The notes: a model not told the origin generated them from the sequence alone. DNA of 64,000 bases from Paraburkholderia sp. IMGN_8 (GCF_038050405.1 NZ_CP150901.1:620001-684000), one strand, 5' to 3'; shown: positions 51,944-61,379, numbered from the stretch's first letter. Translations and numbers: made by a program.

Positions 51944-52727
51944 TCGTACAAACGGCCATCAGCACCAGCGAAAGCGCGGCGGCCTGCGGAAAATCCGTCT
52001 GTCCATCGGAAAGTTTCAGGTACATCAGTAGCGGCAGGATATTGATCTGCGTCCCGGCGAGCGCGAGTGCGGTACCGTAGGTTCCCAGTGCAATCGATGT
52101 GACGAGGCACCAGGCCGAGGCGATCGAAGGCCACAGTTCCCGCAACGCCACGTCGAAGAGCGCCCGCAGCGGCGATGCGCCCAGCGTCAGCGCCGCTTCA
52201 ATGGGACGGCGGTCCAGGTTGGCAATCGCCGGATAAAGCATCAGCGCGACGCGTGGAATCAGGTAGTACGCGTAGGCTGCGACCAGACCCGCGGTCGTAT
52301 AGATCAGCGCGCCGACCGTGGCCGGGTCGGCGCCCATGCGGGCGAAGACACTCGTCACGAAGCCGGCGCGGCCGAAGGCGAGAATGAACCCGTACGCAAT
52401 CACCAGTCCGGAAAACGCCAACGGCACGCCGAGCAACGCGAGCAACCAGCCGCGCCGCTGCGGCGGCTGTCCGGCCAGCACCATCGCAAGCGGCAGCCCC
52501 ACCGCCAGCGACACGGTGCCGGCGGCGAGCGCCAGCGCCAGCGAGTGACCGAGCGCACTGACTACCAGCGGATCATGGGCCAACCGCACGAAGGCCGCGC
52601 CGTTCCCCTCGGCCGCCGATACCAGCAATGCGCCGAGCGGCAACGCAAAGAACAGGGCGAGGAGGAGGCCCGCCGGGACGGCGCCGAAGCGGCGCGCAAG
52701 CCCTTCGTTCATCGAGGAAGATCCCAT
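51897..52727 (-). CDS. ABC transporter inner membrane permease (second)
   Basis: A 276-residue permease with about six membrane segments and the BPD-type loop EAALTLGASPLRALFDVALREL. It is the second of two permeases in a 4-kb ABC operon read leftward from 55767 and follows the binding-protein gene after 10 bases. The type (PotB/PotC, FbpB-like) imports iron, spermidine or phosphonates. Its last codons overlap the start of the following gene. Confidence 0.87.
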   Translation of the reverse strand: MGSSSMNEGLARRFGAVPAGLLLALFFALPLGALLVSAAEGNGAAFVRLAHDPLVVSALGHSLALALAAGTVSLAVGLPLAMVLAGQPPQRRGWLLALLGVPLAFSGLVIAYGFILAFGRAGFVTSVFARMGADPATVGALIYTTAGLVAAYAYYLIPRVALMLYPAIANLDRRPIEAALTLGASPLRALFDVALRELWPSIASAWCLVTSIALGTYGTALALAGTQINILPLLMYLKLSDGQTDFPQAAALSLVLMAVCTSVLALGECLARQRQH

Positions 52728-52737
52728 CTGCCGCCCC

Positions 52738-53838
52738 TCATTTCGCGAGCGCGGCCTGCGCCCACAACTGGTCGACTTCCGCCTTCTTCGCCGCGGCCTT
52801 GACCACGTCGAGCGGATGCACCTGCGGCACGTCGGGCATCTTCGCGCGGATGTCCGCGGACAATTGCACGTCAGGCACAGCCGGACGCACGTAGCCTTGC
52901 GCGAACAGCGCCTGGCCGACGTCGCTCATGACCAGATTCAGCCAGAGCCGTGCCGCGTTCGGATTCGGGCCGTCCTTCACGAGACTGATGGCGTATGGTG
53001 CGGAAACCGTCGCTTCCTTCGGGATCACCACCTCGACCGCGTCGCCCATGCCGTCGGCGTACTTCGCTTTGAGGCCGTCGTTTTCGTAGCCGATCAGAAT
53101 CGGAATCTCGCCCTTGACGAACTTCGCATAGGGGGTGGTGCCTTCGACGCGCATCACGTTGCCCGCTTCGCGCAACTTGCCGAAAAAGTCGGCGCCCGGC
53201 TTCGGATTGTCGACGCTGCCACCGAACGCATAAGCCGCGGCGAAGACCGCGACCTGTCCCTGTCCGGTCGAACGCGGATCCAGATAGACCACCGAGTTCC
53301 GGTACTCGGGCTTGAGCAGATCAGCCCAGCCGTGCGGGACGTCCTTGACGAGCTTCCGGTTGACCAGCAAGGCGATGTTCAACGAATGGACCGTGAACCA
53401 GCGGCCATCGCGCTCGCGAAACACCGGCGGCAGTTTGTCGAAATTGAGCGGCTTGAACGGCGCCACCACGTCCTTGTTGACGGCGTCCAGCGCGGACGCG
53501 GCAAAGTAGTACGCGGTGTCGGCCTGCGGACGCCGCCGCGACTTGTCCAGCGCCACCACGGTCGCGGCCGAGCCGATATCGTTGTACGTAATCTCGACTT
53601 TCGGATAGCGCTTTCTGAACTCGGCGAACAGCGCCTTCCAGTTAGCCCATTCGGGACCGGTGTCGAACGACACGACGAGCCCCTCGTCCGCCGCCTTCGC
53701 GTACAACGCGTCTTCTCCGGGGTAAAGGGGCGCGGCCGGCGCGGCATGGGCGCCAGACGCGGCAGTCAATACCGACAACGCACAAACGACTCCGGCGATA
53801 CGGCGGACTCGCGACAAAAGACTAAACCCTGCAAGCAT
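52738..53838 (-). CDS. Periplasmic extracellular solute-binding protein
   Basis: A 366-residue protein with a signal peptide (VCALSVLTAASGAHA-APAA) and the type II periplasmic fold of the Fe3+/2-aminoethylphosphonate class. EDALYAKAADEGLVVSFDTGPEWANWKALFAEFRK-like text is the first lobe, and PHGWADLLKPEYRNSVVYLDP is the hinge region. The ATG follows GACGGAGAACCAGA. It is in operon with the ATPase and two permeases. Ligand not determinable; the lack of clustered Tyr pairs argues against a standard FbpA iron site. Confidence 0.87.
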   Translation of the reverse strand: MLAGFSLLSRVRRIAGVVCALSVLTAASGAHAAPAAPLYPGEDALYAKAADEGLVVSFDTGPEWANWKALFAEFRKRYPKVEITYNDIGSAATVVALDKSRRRPQADTAYYFAASALDAVNKDVVAPFKPLNFDKLPPVFRERDGRWFTVHSLNIALLVNRKLVKDVPHGWADLLKPEYRNSVVYLDPRSTGQGQVAVFAAAYAFGGSVDNPKPGADFFGKLREAGNVMRVEGTTPYAKFVKGEIPILIGYENDGLKAKYADGMGDAVEVVIPKEATVSAPYAISLVKDGPNPNAARLWLNLVMSDVGQALFAQGYVRPAVPDVQLSADIRAKMPDVPQVHPLDVVKAAAKKAEVDQLWAQAALAK

Positions 53839-53864
53839 TCTGGTTCTCCGTCAAACAAGGTGAA

Positions 53865-54911
53865 TTAGCGAAATTGACTGGCCTGCGCGGGCAGCACGCG
53901 CAGATGTTCGGGGGCGATGGCGATGGCGTGTTCGGCAAGACGGCGCCCTTCGCACAGCAGCGGTTTCTGAGTGGAATCCGGAACGAAGTCGTAGCGGCAT
54001 GTCGCGCCGAAGTAGCGCACCTCGGCGCGGCGGCCGCCGAGCCGGTTGACCGCGCTCGCCGGCGGATCGGGCTGCACGTGTTCGGGACGAACCAGTACCT
54101 CGACCTGGTCGCCGGGGCGGAAAGCACTGGTATCGGCGGACAGCAGCGCAAAGGAAACGTCGACCGTGCCGTTCGCTATCACGCGTCCCGGCATCACGCT
54201 CGAATGACCGACGAAGCGCGCGACCTGGGTCGATACCGGCCGGTCGTAGAGACGCTCCGGCGTATCCACCTGCAAGACCCGCCCGCCGTCGACTACGGCC
54301 ACGCGGTCCGCAAGGCTCAACGCTTCGTCCTGATCGTGCGTGACCAGCAGGGTGGTGGCGCCGCATGCGCGTTGCAGCGTGCGAATCTCGTCGCGTAGCT
54401 GCTGGCGGATGCCTGCGTCGAGCGCGGCAAGCGGTTCGTCGAGCAGCAGCACCTTTGGTTCGAACGCCAGCGCGCGAGCCAGCGCGACGCGCTGCTGTTG
54501 CCCGCCCGACAGCAAGGTCGTACGCCGCCCGGCGTGTTCGGCAAGACCGACCCGTTCGAGCATCTCGAGCGCGCGAGCCCGGCGTTTCGCGGCATCGATG
54601 CCGCGCATCCGCAGCCCGTACGCCACGTTGTCCACCACGTTCAGATGCGGGAACAGCGCATATTGCTGGAACACCATGCCGACCTCGCGGCGCCACACCG
54701 GAACGCCCGCCACGTCGCGCCTATCGATTGCAATCCGTCCTCGATAGCCGTCCAGCAGACCCGCGGTCAGCCGCAGGATCGTCGACTTGCCGGAACCGCT
54801 GCGGCCCATCACGGCCAGCAGTTCGCCCGGCGTGACCGACAGCGTGACGGCTTCGATACCGTGTTGCGCGCCGGGATAAGTAAAGCTCACGTTTTCGAAA
54901 TGGAGGCTCAT
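53865..54911 (-). CDS. ABC transporter ATPase (PotA/FbpC type)
   Basis: A 348-residue ATPase with Walker A GRSGSGKST, signature LSGGQQQRVALARAL and Walker B VLLLDEPLAALDA, then a C-terminal TOBE-like domain (about residues 250-348) of the type that senses oxyanion or spermidine transport. VTHDQDEALSLADRVAVV is the switch histidine region. It lies 4 bases after the first permease, and the binding-protein gene begins 26 bases after its end. Confidence 0.91.
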   Translation of the reverse strand: MSLHFENVSFTYPGAQHGIEAVTLSVTPGELLAVMGRSGSGKSTILRLTAGLLDGYRGRIAIDRRDVAGVPVWRREVGMVFQQYALFPHLNVVDNVAYGLRMRGIDAAKRRARALEMLERVGLAEHAGRRTTLLSGGQQQRVALARALAFEPKVLLLDEPLAALDAGIRQQLRDEIRTLQRACGATTLLVTHDQDEALSLADRVAVVDGGRVLQVDTPERLYDRPVSTQVARFVGHSSVMPGRVIANGTVDVSFALLSADTSAFRPGDQVEVLVRPEHVQPDPPASAVNRLGGRRAEVRYFGATCRYDFVPDSTQKPLLCEGRRLAEHAIAIAPEHLRVLPAQASQFR

Positions 54912-54915
54912 CGTT

Positions 54916-55767
54916 TCACTTCAGTCGTTGAACAGTGTTGATCGATACAAGGGTCGCGATCACCGCCAGGCACAGCAGCACCACGGTGGCGGCGCACGCC
55001 ATGCCGGTCGCGCCGTAGAACGCCTGCAGCAGCACCACCGGATAGTTCCGGTAGCGAAAGCCGGCGATCAGGTTGGACACCTGGAATTCGCCGATCGACA
55101 GCGCGGCCACCATGACGAGTCCCGAGAACAGGCTCTGCCGGAGGTTGGGCAAGACGACCGTGAAGAACTGCCGCAGCGGCGTTGCGCCGAGCGTCGCAGC
55201 ACACGCTTCAAGGCGCTCGATATCGAGGTGGCGCAGGTCGGCGAGCAGCGTCTGCGTGAGGTACGGCAAGGTCAGCACCGTATGGGCGGCAATCAGCAAC
55301 GGCAACGATCCGAGCCACGGCAGCGTGTCGCCGCTGAAGATGGCGATGTAACCGAAACCCAGCGTGAGCGCAGGCACGCCCACCGGCAGCAGCGCGACCA
55401 GCCGCGCCGTCATGCCGCGCCCGGAGAGCGAGCGATAGTGCAGCGCATACGCGAGCGGCAAGCCGATCACGGCAGCCGCGCAGCAACAGGCCAGTGCGAC
55501 CATCAGGCTCACGCCGAAAGCGCGCCGGAAGCTCATGTTGGTGGCGAGGTCCGCGAACCAGTGTCCGGTGACGCCGGTCGGCAGCAACGTGTTGGTCCAC
55601 GTTTCGCCGAACGCGCCGATCAGCAGCAAAGCGATCGGCAGCAGCATGTAGATCGCAAAGAGCACCACCACGGCATGAAGCGCGACGCGCCTGATCGACG
55701 CGAAGCGCCTGCTGCTGTGATGAGCAGGAATACGAGGCTGAATGGCCGGTGCGGCGGGGGTTTGCAT
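54916..55767 (-). CDS. ABC transporter inner membrane permease (first)
   Basis: A 283-residue permease with six hydrophobic segments and the loop EACAATLGATPLRQFFTVVLP that contacts the ATPase. It heads the operon. The ATG follows AAGGAATGCC. Divergent from the LysR gene at 55937, with 169 bases between. Confidence 0.88.
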   Translation of the reverse strand: MQTPAAPAIQPRIPAHHSSRRFASIRRVALHAVVVLFAIYMLLPIALLLIGAFGETWTNTLLPTGVTGHWFADLATNMSFRRAFGVSLMVALACCCAAAVIGLPLAYALHYRSLSGRGMTARLVALLPVGVPALTLGFGYIAIFSGDTLPWLGSLPLLIAAHTVLTLPYLTQTLLADLRHLDIERLEACAATLGATPLRQFFTVVLPNLRQSLFSGLVMVAALSIGEFQVSNLIAGFRYRNYPVVLLQAFYGATGMACAATVVLLCLAVIATLVSINTVQRLK

Positions 55768-55936
55768 GCAGGCATTCCTTGGGAAACGGACTGAGTCTCC
55801 ACGCCATGACCGGACTCAGTGAAAGGTTTCGAATTGCTTGCAAGTGTGGGGATACGACATGGCGTCGTCATGAAAAAAACGTACAAAACACGCATTGCGC
55901 TGTGCGCATCCGGAACACTTCAACGCCGAACCGCTG

Positions 55937-56821
55937 ATGAAACACCTTTACCCGAACGTCACCGAATTACTCTCCTTCACCAGCTCTGCCAAACATCTGA
56001 ACTTTTCCCGCGCGGCGCGTGAACTGGGTCTCACGCCGAGCGCCGTCAGCCGGCAGATCGCCAGCCTGGAGACTTCATTCGGAGTGCAGTTGTTTATTCG
56101 CGACGGCCGCAACCTGGTGCTCACCCGGGCGGGCAGCCTCTACCTCGCTCGGGTCGCCAACCCGTTGCGCGACATCGGCAACGCGTCGCTTGAACTGATG
56201 AGCGCCGGCGGACAGAGCGACCTGCTGACGATCGCAAGCGTGCCGACCTTCACGACGAAATGGCTGATTCCCCGGCTACCAGACTTCTTGTCCAGTACGC
56301 CAGGGGTCACGATCAGTTTCAGCCGGCACCTTGCGCACGGCGATCCGTTCCCGCTGGATCTGGATGCAGCCATCCGCTACGGCGACGGCAATTGGGAGGG
56401 GGTCCAATGCGATTACATCGACGGCCGCACTTTTCTGCTGGTCTGCGCACCCGATTTTCAGCAGACGCACACGTTGCGCCGGCCCCAGGACGCAGTGGGC
56501 GTCCCCCGGCTATTGCATGGCCAGGCTGAGCGGGTATGGGGCCAGTGGGCCGGGTTCTATGGCGTGTACGACATGCAAGTGCTCGCGGGCCCGCGTTTCG
56601 AGCAATACGCCGTGCTGATCCAGGCGGCTCAGGCTGGCCTCGGGCTTGCGCTCATCCCTGCCTTTCTGGTGCGCGACAATCTCGCCGCCGGCACCCTCGT
56701 GGAACCCCTGACGGCCCCGATCGACGTCGACCATGGACACTATCTCTGCTATTTCACGGAACGCATCGAGACACGACCGGGTTTGAAGCGCTTTCGGGAA
56801 TGGATGTTGTCCCGAGTCTGA
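55937..56821 (+). CDS. LysR (GcvA-like) regulator divergent from the ABC operon
   Basis: A 294-residue regulator with N-terminal HTH (FTSSAKHLNFSRAARELGLTPSAVSRQI, ETSFGVQLFIR) and a GcvA-type effector domain (IASVPTFTTKWLIPRLPDFL). The ATG at 55937 is chosen; an open frame upstream begins with TTG. It is divergent from the ABC operon, so its control of it is likely. The spacer has the palindrome CTTGCAAG at 55837-55844 near the middle, a possible binding core. Confidence 0.87.
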   Translation: MKHLYPNVTELLSFTSSAKHLNFSRAARELGLTPSAVSRQIASLETSFGVQLFIRDGRNLVLTRAGSLYLARVANPLRDIGNASLELMSAGGQSDLLTIASVPTFTTKWLIPRLPDFLSSTPGVTISFSRHLAHGDPFPLDLDAAIRYGDGNWEGVQCDYIDGRTFLLVCAPDFQQTHTLRRPQDAVGVPRLLHGQAERVWGQWAGFYGVYDMQVLAGPRFEQYAVLIQAAQAGLGLALIPAFLVRDNLAAGTLVEPLTAPIDVDHGHYLCYFTERIETRPGLKRFREWMLSRV

Positions 56822-56992
56822 TGTGAACGACGCCCGAAGGCTCGTTTCGCGACTACCAGCCGGCCTGCGCCGGGATCGAGTCGACTGAGCCCGTCGCGAG
56901 CGCCGCCGCCGGTCCCAATGTGCAAACAGACCTGTGAGTAAGTAACGAGTAAGTCCAAGCGTTCTAGAGTCGATACCGCTTCATCCATCTAC

Positions 56993-57028
56993 CCTGGGGT
57001 CTGTTCACATATGTGAACAGACCCCAGG
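56993..57028. repeat. Perfect 36-base palindrome
   Basis: The left half is CCTGGGGTCTGTTCACAT, and the right half is its exact complement. It sits 64 bases ahead of the response regulator gene and 171 bases after the LysR gene. The GGGGTCTGTTCAC core recalls palindromes linked to REP-type elements in other Proteobacteria, but I saw no partner copy in this window. Confidence 0.7.
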
Positions 57029-57091
57029 ACAAGAGATTCACTCCGCAAGCTAGAATCGGTTACCTTGACGAATTCAATTGAGTACCGTCGC

Positions 57092-57787
57092 ATGTCGCGC
57101 GTCGCATTGATCGAAGACCACGAACGCCTCGCCGGGATGATTCGCCACGCCTTGTCTGCGGCGGGGATCGAGACCGATGTGTTCGGCAACGTTTCGGAGG
57201 CTCGCTATGGCGTGAGCCGGGCCGACTACGCGGTGCTGATCATCGATCGCGGTCTGCCGGACGGCGATGGCCTGGCTTTTTTGCGGACCTTGCGTGCGGC
57301 GGGCCAGACGACGCCGTCTCTGATGCTGACCGCGCGCGACGCGCTGCACGACCGCGTCGACGGACTGGAAAGCGGCGCGGACGACTATGTGACCAAGCCG
57401 TTTGCGATGAGCGAGCTGGTCGCGCGGGTGCGTACGTTGATGCGCCGTCCGGCGGCGCTGACCGAACTGGTGGCATCGTTTGCCGACCTCACCGTCGATC
57501 CGCAGCAGCGCGCGCTGCGCTGCGGCAGCCATTCGGTGCTGCTTGCGCCTGCCGAACTGCAGATCGCGCTGTGCCTCGTGAAGGCGGCGGGCGCAACCGT
57601 ACGGCATGCGGCGCTCGAGCATGCCGCCTGGGGACTCGGCGAAGCCGTGACGCCCAATGCGCTGGAAGTGACGCTGCACCGTCTGCGCAAGAAGTTGACC
57701 GCGATCGGTGCGACGACACGGCTCGCGAATATCCGCGGCGCGGGCTTCGCGCTGCAGGCTGCCGCGGGCTCTGCTGAGCAGCGCTAA
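57092..57787 (+). CDS. OmpR family response regulator
   Basis: A 231-residue two-component regulator: receiver domain (residues about 3-115; phospho-acceptor D52 in LIIDRGLPDGDG, Lys in DYVTKPFA) and a winged helix DNA-binding domain (about 135-225, VTPNALEVTLHRLRKKL, NIRGAGFAL). The ATG at 57092 gives homology immediately (MSRVALIEDHERLA); a TTG at 57065 is 9 codons earlier. The stop precedes the kinase start by 22 bases. A 36-bp palindrome lies upstream of the gene. Confidence 0.92.
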   Translation: MSRVALIEDHERLAGMIRHALSAAGIETDVFGNVSEARYGVSRADYAVLIIDRGLPDGDGLAFLRTLRAAGQTTPSLMLTARDALHDRVDGLESGADDYVTKPFAMSELVARVRTLMRRPAALTELVASFADLTVDPQQRALRCGSHSVLLAPAELQIALCLVKAAGATVRHAALEHAAWGLGEAVTPNALEVTLHRLRKKLTAIGATTRLANIRGAGFALQAAAGSAEQR

Positions 57788-57809
57788 CCTCAACTGCGAC
57801 CGGTCCGCC

Positions 57810-59168
57810 ATGCTCGATCACTGGATTCGAAGTTTGTCCGCGCGGCTTTGGGTGACCAGCATTGTCGCGCTGGCGATCTGCCTCACGGTGCTGGCGACGG
57901 TCACCGTCTATGCGTTCAATCATTTCCCGCAGCGCACGCTGGGGCGGCACGAGGAGATGGAAAGCGCCATGGACGTCACCGCAGGCTTGCGTTTCGATGA
58001 CGCCGGCCGGCCGGTCTCCGTGCAGCTTTCGGAGGAGGGCGCATGGATCTACGAGGTGCTGCCCACGGAGCGGAAGTACCGGATACTCGATGAACACGGC
58101 AACCTGCTGCTCGCATCGAGCAGCGCCCAAGACGGCGGAGCATGGATTGCAGGCAATCTTTCAGATGCGGTCGGCAAGATTCGGCGCGTGGAGATCGGGA
58201 CAAAGCCGTTCGAGGTCCTGACGTTGAAGGTCCAGCATGGGGCGGCGACCTTCTACGCCCAGACTGCAGCTTCGGAGCGTTTTGTCGACGCGCTCGTCGG
58301 CGCGAAGGTCAAGCAGATTCCTGCGATCGTCAAGACGACCATTTTCGTCGCCACGATCATTTTCGGCCTGACGCTGACGTTTACCGTGCGTCGGATACTC
58401 AGGCCGCTCAGGGAGGCATCGCGTGCTGCCGCAGGTATCACGCCGCGCAACCTCACCACGCGACTTTCGACCAAGGGCGTTCCGAGCGAAATCAAACCGC
58501 TGATCAACGCCTTCAACGCAGCACTCGACCGGCTCGAAAACGGTTTCTCCGTTCAGCAGCAGTTTCTCGCGTCAGCCGCGCATGAGCTCCAGACACCGCT
58601 GACCTTGATCCGAGGCCAGATCGAGTTGCAACCGGAGATCGAGGACAAGGAATTGCTGCTTCGCGAAATCGATCTGATGGCTCGACAGGTTCGGCAGTTG
58701 TTGCACCTTGCGGAAGTCAGCGAGTCGCAGAACTTCAGTTTCGGCGAGGTGAGCATTGTCGACGTCGCACAGGACGTCGTGGCCTATCTCGCGCGCAAGG
58801 CCGACAGAAAGGAGGTCAAGCTGCAGCTCGAAACACGGGTGGCGCCGCCGTCGATCTGGGCGGACAGGAGCGCGTTGTTCATTCTGCTAAAGAACATTGT
58901 CGAGAATGCGATCAATGCGTCGCCTCTTAATGGCACGGTATTGCTGGTCGTCGACGGCGTTTCGGTGCAGGTCCAGGACGAAGGGCAGGGGATCAAGCAG
59001 GAGTATCTGCCATTTCTCTTCAAGCGGTTCTGGCGTGCGTCTGATGCCGGACACGAAGGCGCCGGACTCGGACTCGCAATCTGCAAGGAGATTGCCACGG
59101 CTCATGAATGGCGGTTGACCGTGAGCAGCCTGGTTTCGGGGACGCGGTTCGTTGTCTGGTTTTCGTAG
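57810..59168 (+). CDS. Sensor histidine kinase
   Basis: A 452-residue kinase with two membrane segments (about residues 13-36 and 173-190) around a periplasmic sensor of about 135 residues. A HAMP linker is followed by the phospho-acceptor H258 in SAAHELQTPLTLI, N-box ENAINASP, G-boxes DEGQGIK and GAGLGLAICKEIA. Partner of the response regulator ahead of it. The sensed signal is unknown. Confidence 0.92.
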   Translation: MLDHWIRSLSARLWVTSIVALAICLTVLATVTVYAFNHFPQRTLGRHEEMESAMDVTAGLRFDDAGRPVSVQLSEEGAWIYEVLPTERKYRILDEHGNLLLASSSAQDGGAWIAGNLSDAVGKIRRVEIGTKPFEVLTLKVQHGAATFYAQTAASERFVDALVGAKVKQIPAIVKTTIFVATIIFGLTLTFTVRRILRPLREASRAAAGITPRNLTTRLSTKGVPSEIKPLINAFNAALDRLENGFSVQQQFLASAAHELQTPLTLIRGQIELQPEIEDKELLLREIDLMARQVRQLLHLAEVSESQNFSFGEVSIVDVAQDVVAYLARKADRKEVKLQLETRVAPPSIWADRSALFILLKNIVENAINASPLNGTVLLVVDGVSVQVQDEGQGIKQEYLPFLFKRFWRASDAGHEGAGLGLAICKEIATAHEWRLTVSSLVSGTRFVVWFS

Positions 59169-59277
59169 CGCTGTGCAGGCGGTGTATTCCATGCAGATGC
59201 CGCGCTGATCGAGTTCTGCCGTCCTACGATGCTCAGGTTTCGGCTTGTGTGCGGTCTTTCCTCGTCTGGCGCGCAGA

Positions 59278-60192
59278 TCAGTCCGTCCCCGGAAAATCCG
59301 TCCCCGACAACACTTCCACGATCGCGTCGAACACCAGCCGGACACGTGGCGGAACGGGTCCCCGTTGCGGCCGGTACACGCAGATGGGCCAAGGCTCGGG
59401 TGCCAGCGCGTCGAGCACGCTCACCAGTTTGCCGGTGCGCAGATAAGGCTGTGCGAGATAGCTGGCAAGTTGCCCGTAGCCGAGACCGGCCAGCACGGCC
59501 TGGCATTCGGCTTGAGGATCGTCGGTCACGAAGGCTGACGGCCCCGGTGTGAACTGCTCGCCTTGCGCGAACTGCCACGGCCATTTGCGGCCGGTATTGC
59601 GGTCCAGCAGCGCGGTGGTCGGCACCTCGCCGAGTTGCTGCACGGTGTCCGGCCGTCCGGTGCGGCGTATTAGCTTCGGCGTCGCCACGACAAAAAAACT
59701 GGCCTTGGAGACGGAGCGGACCACGAACCGGCTGTCCCGCATGAAGCCGACTCGAACGCCGATATCGATCCGCTCTTCGATCACATCGCTAATCTGATCC
59801 GACAAGCGCACGTCGAGGGTGATACCTGGATGCTGCTGCGCGACTCGCGTCAACACGGGCATCAGATGAGTTTCGCCAATCGCCTTGGGCGCTGTGATCC
59901 GCACGAGGCCGCTCAAACCGGCCTCGGCATCCGGGCGGCCCGGTTGCAGGAGATCGTCGGCCTGCCGTACGAGTTCGCGGGCGCGCGCGGCCAGCACCTC
60001 GCCTGCTTCGGTTGCGCGTACGCGCCGGGTATTGCGGTGAAACAGCACTTCGCCGACCAGCGATTCGAGCTCCTGCACGGCTCGCGTGACCGACTGCGGC
60101 GATGCACCCAGGCGCGTGGCGGCGTCTTTGAAACTGTTCGCTTCGACAGCGGCGCAATAGAGTCTCAGCAATTCCAGACGGTTCTGCATCAC
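59278..60192 (-). CDS. LysR family regulator divergent from the SDR gene
   Basis: A 304-residue regulator with HTH (NSFKDAATRLGASPQSVTRAVQELE, FHRNTRRVRATEAG) and an effector domain (LVRITAPKAIGETHLMPVL). It is divergent from an SDR gene with a 140-base gap holding a long inverted repeat of about 48 bases. That suggests it regulates itself and the SDR gene. Effector unknown. Confidence 0.88.
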   Translation of the reverse strand: MMQNRLELLRLYCAAVEANSFKDAATRLGASPQSVTRAVQELESLVGEVLFHRNTRRVRATEAGEVLAARARELVRQADDLLQPGRPDAEAGLSGLVRITAPKAIGETHLMPVLTRVAQQHPGITLDVRLSDQISDVIEERIDIGVRVGFMRDSRFVVRSVSKASFFVVATPKLIRRTGRPDTVQQLGEVPTTALLDRNTGRKWPWQFAQGEQFTPGPSAFVTDDPQAECQAVLAGLGYGQLASYLAQPYLRTGKLVSVLDALAPEPWPICVYRPQRGPVPPRVRLVFDAIVEVLSGTDFPGTD

Positions 60193-60208
60193 GCCTCCTG
60201 CAGGTTCG

Positions 60209-60256
60209 ATGATACGTTTGACGATTCCAGATTATGGAATTGTCAAATCGTATCAT
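60209..60256. promoter_or_regulatory. Long inverted repeat between LysR and SDR genes
   Basis: The left arm ATGATACGTTTGACGATTCC and the inverted right arm ATGATACGATTTGACAATTCC match except for one extra base and one mismatch, with a 7-base centre. It lies between the two divergent starts and is a strong candidate operator of the LysR protein. Confidence 0.65.
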
Positions 60257-60332
60257 TTCCATTGAGCGGTGCCGTCGCGGCTCCCATAATCAGCTCACAC
60301 CAAGGCATTTCGCCTTTTCAAGGGAGCGGATC

Positions 60333-61076
60333 ATGAGTCACGGTATCGAAGGAAAAGTAGTTGTTATCACGGGTGCAAGCAGTGGTTTGGGTGAAGCGAC
60401 GGCGCGTCTGTTGTCGTCGAAGGGCGCGGCGCTGGTGCTGGGTGCGCGGCGTCTCGACCGCCTCGAAAAGATTGCCGGGGAACTTCGCGCGAGGGGCGGC
60501 AAAGTCGAGGTGCTTGCCACCGATGTCACACGCCGTGCCGATGTGGACGCGTTGGTCGCGCTGGCAGTTGAACGCTTCGGCAAGGCCGACGTGATCGTCA
60601 ACAACGCTGGCCTGATGGCGATCGCGCCGCTGGCGGAGACCAAGGTCGACGAGTGGGAGCGAATGATCGACATCAATATCAAAGGCGTGCTGTACGGCAT
60701 CGCTGCTGCGCTGCCGGTGTTTCAGAAGCAGGGCAGCGGGCACTTCATCAATGTCGCGTCGGTGGGCGGGATCAAAGTGTTCAGCCCTGGCGGCACCGTA
60801 TACAGCAGCACCAAGTTCGCAGTGCGGGCGATATCCGAAGGATTGCGGCACGAAGTCGGCGGCGCGATTCGCACGACCATCGTGTCGCCAGGCGTAATCG
60901 ATTCGGAGCTGAAGTTGGGCAGTTCGCACGAAGCCAGCGCGAAGATGCTCGACGAGTTCTATCAGCAGGCTATCCCTGCGGACTCGGTGGCGCGGGCAGT
61001 GGCGTATGCGATCGAGCAGCCGGCGAACGTCGATATCAACGAGATCGTGCTGCGCCCAACTGTGCAGGAGTTTTGA
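60333..61076 (+). CDS. SDR family oxidoreductase
   Basis: A 247-residue classical short-chain dehydrogenase with GASSGLGE (NAD(P) binding), NNAG, catalytic Ser in NVASVGG and YSSTK (Tyr and Lys). The ATG at 60333 follows AGGGAGCGG. Substrate unknown; the divergent LysR gene with its long inverted repeat suggests inducible expression. The glucarate locus lies just beyond on the other strand. Confidence 0.92.
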   Translation: MSHGIEGKVVVITGASSGLGEATARLLSSKGAALVLGARRLDRLEKIAGELRARGGKVEVLATDVTRRADVDALVALAVERFGKADVIVNNAGLMAIAPLAETKVDEWERMIDINIKGVLYGIAAALPVFQKQGSGHFINVASVGGIKVFSPGGTVYSSTKFAVRAISEGLRHEVGGAIRTTIVSPGVIDSELKLGSSHEASAKMLDEFYQQAIPADSVARAVAYAIEQPANVDINEIVLRPTVQEF

Positions 61077-61137
61077 AGCGGAACGGCGGTTGCTGAAGGG
61101 GCCGTTTCACGGACCCCTCCTCTGCGCTCGCGGATGC

Positions 61138-61310
61138 TTACTGAGCGCCGAGCTTCTTGATGAGGACGTCGAGTTGCGCCATCTTGTCGTCGGTCAGGTC
61201 GGTCAGGTCGGTCAGCGGCGCGCGCACCGGACCTGCGCGTCGAAGTCGGTGACGCGGAAGGACAGCAGGCCTTCGGAGATGATGGTTTTGAGTTCTTGAG
61301 GCGTCGTCAT
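61138..61310 (-). pseudogene. kdgD: Remnant of 5-dehydro-4-deoxyglucarate dehydratase (kdgD)
   Basis: On the minus strand an ATG at 61310 starts MTTPQELKTIISEGLLSF, continuing VTDFDAQ, the N-terminus of KdgD. It runs into the C-terminal end of the same protein (APLTDLTDLTDDKMAQLDVL, then IKKLGAQ and a stop at 61138). The two pieces are in different frames and about 240-250 codons are missing, so the gene is dead. The junction is near 61230. The second half has an extra copy of a 9-base repeat (GACCTGACC), a possible deletion footprint. It lies just downstream of gudD, where kdgD belongs. Confidence 0.85.
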
Positions 61311-61379
61311 GGCGTAGTCACGTTATTTTTTTGTAAGAAGCAGCGGCCATCGAGACCGCCGCCGAAGGAATGTTCTGAC

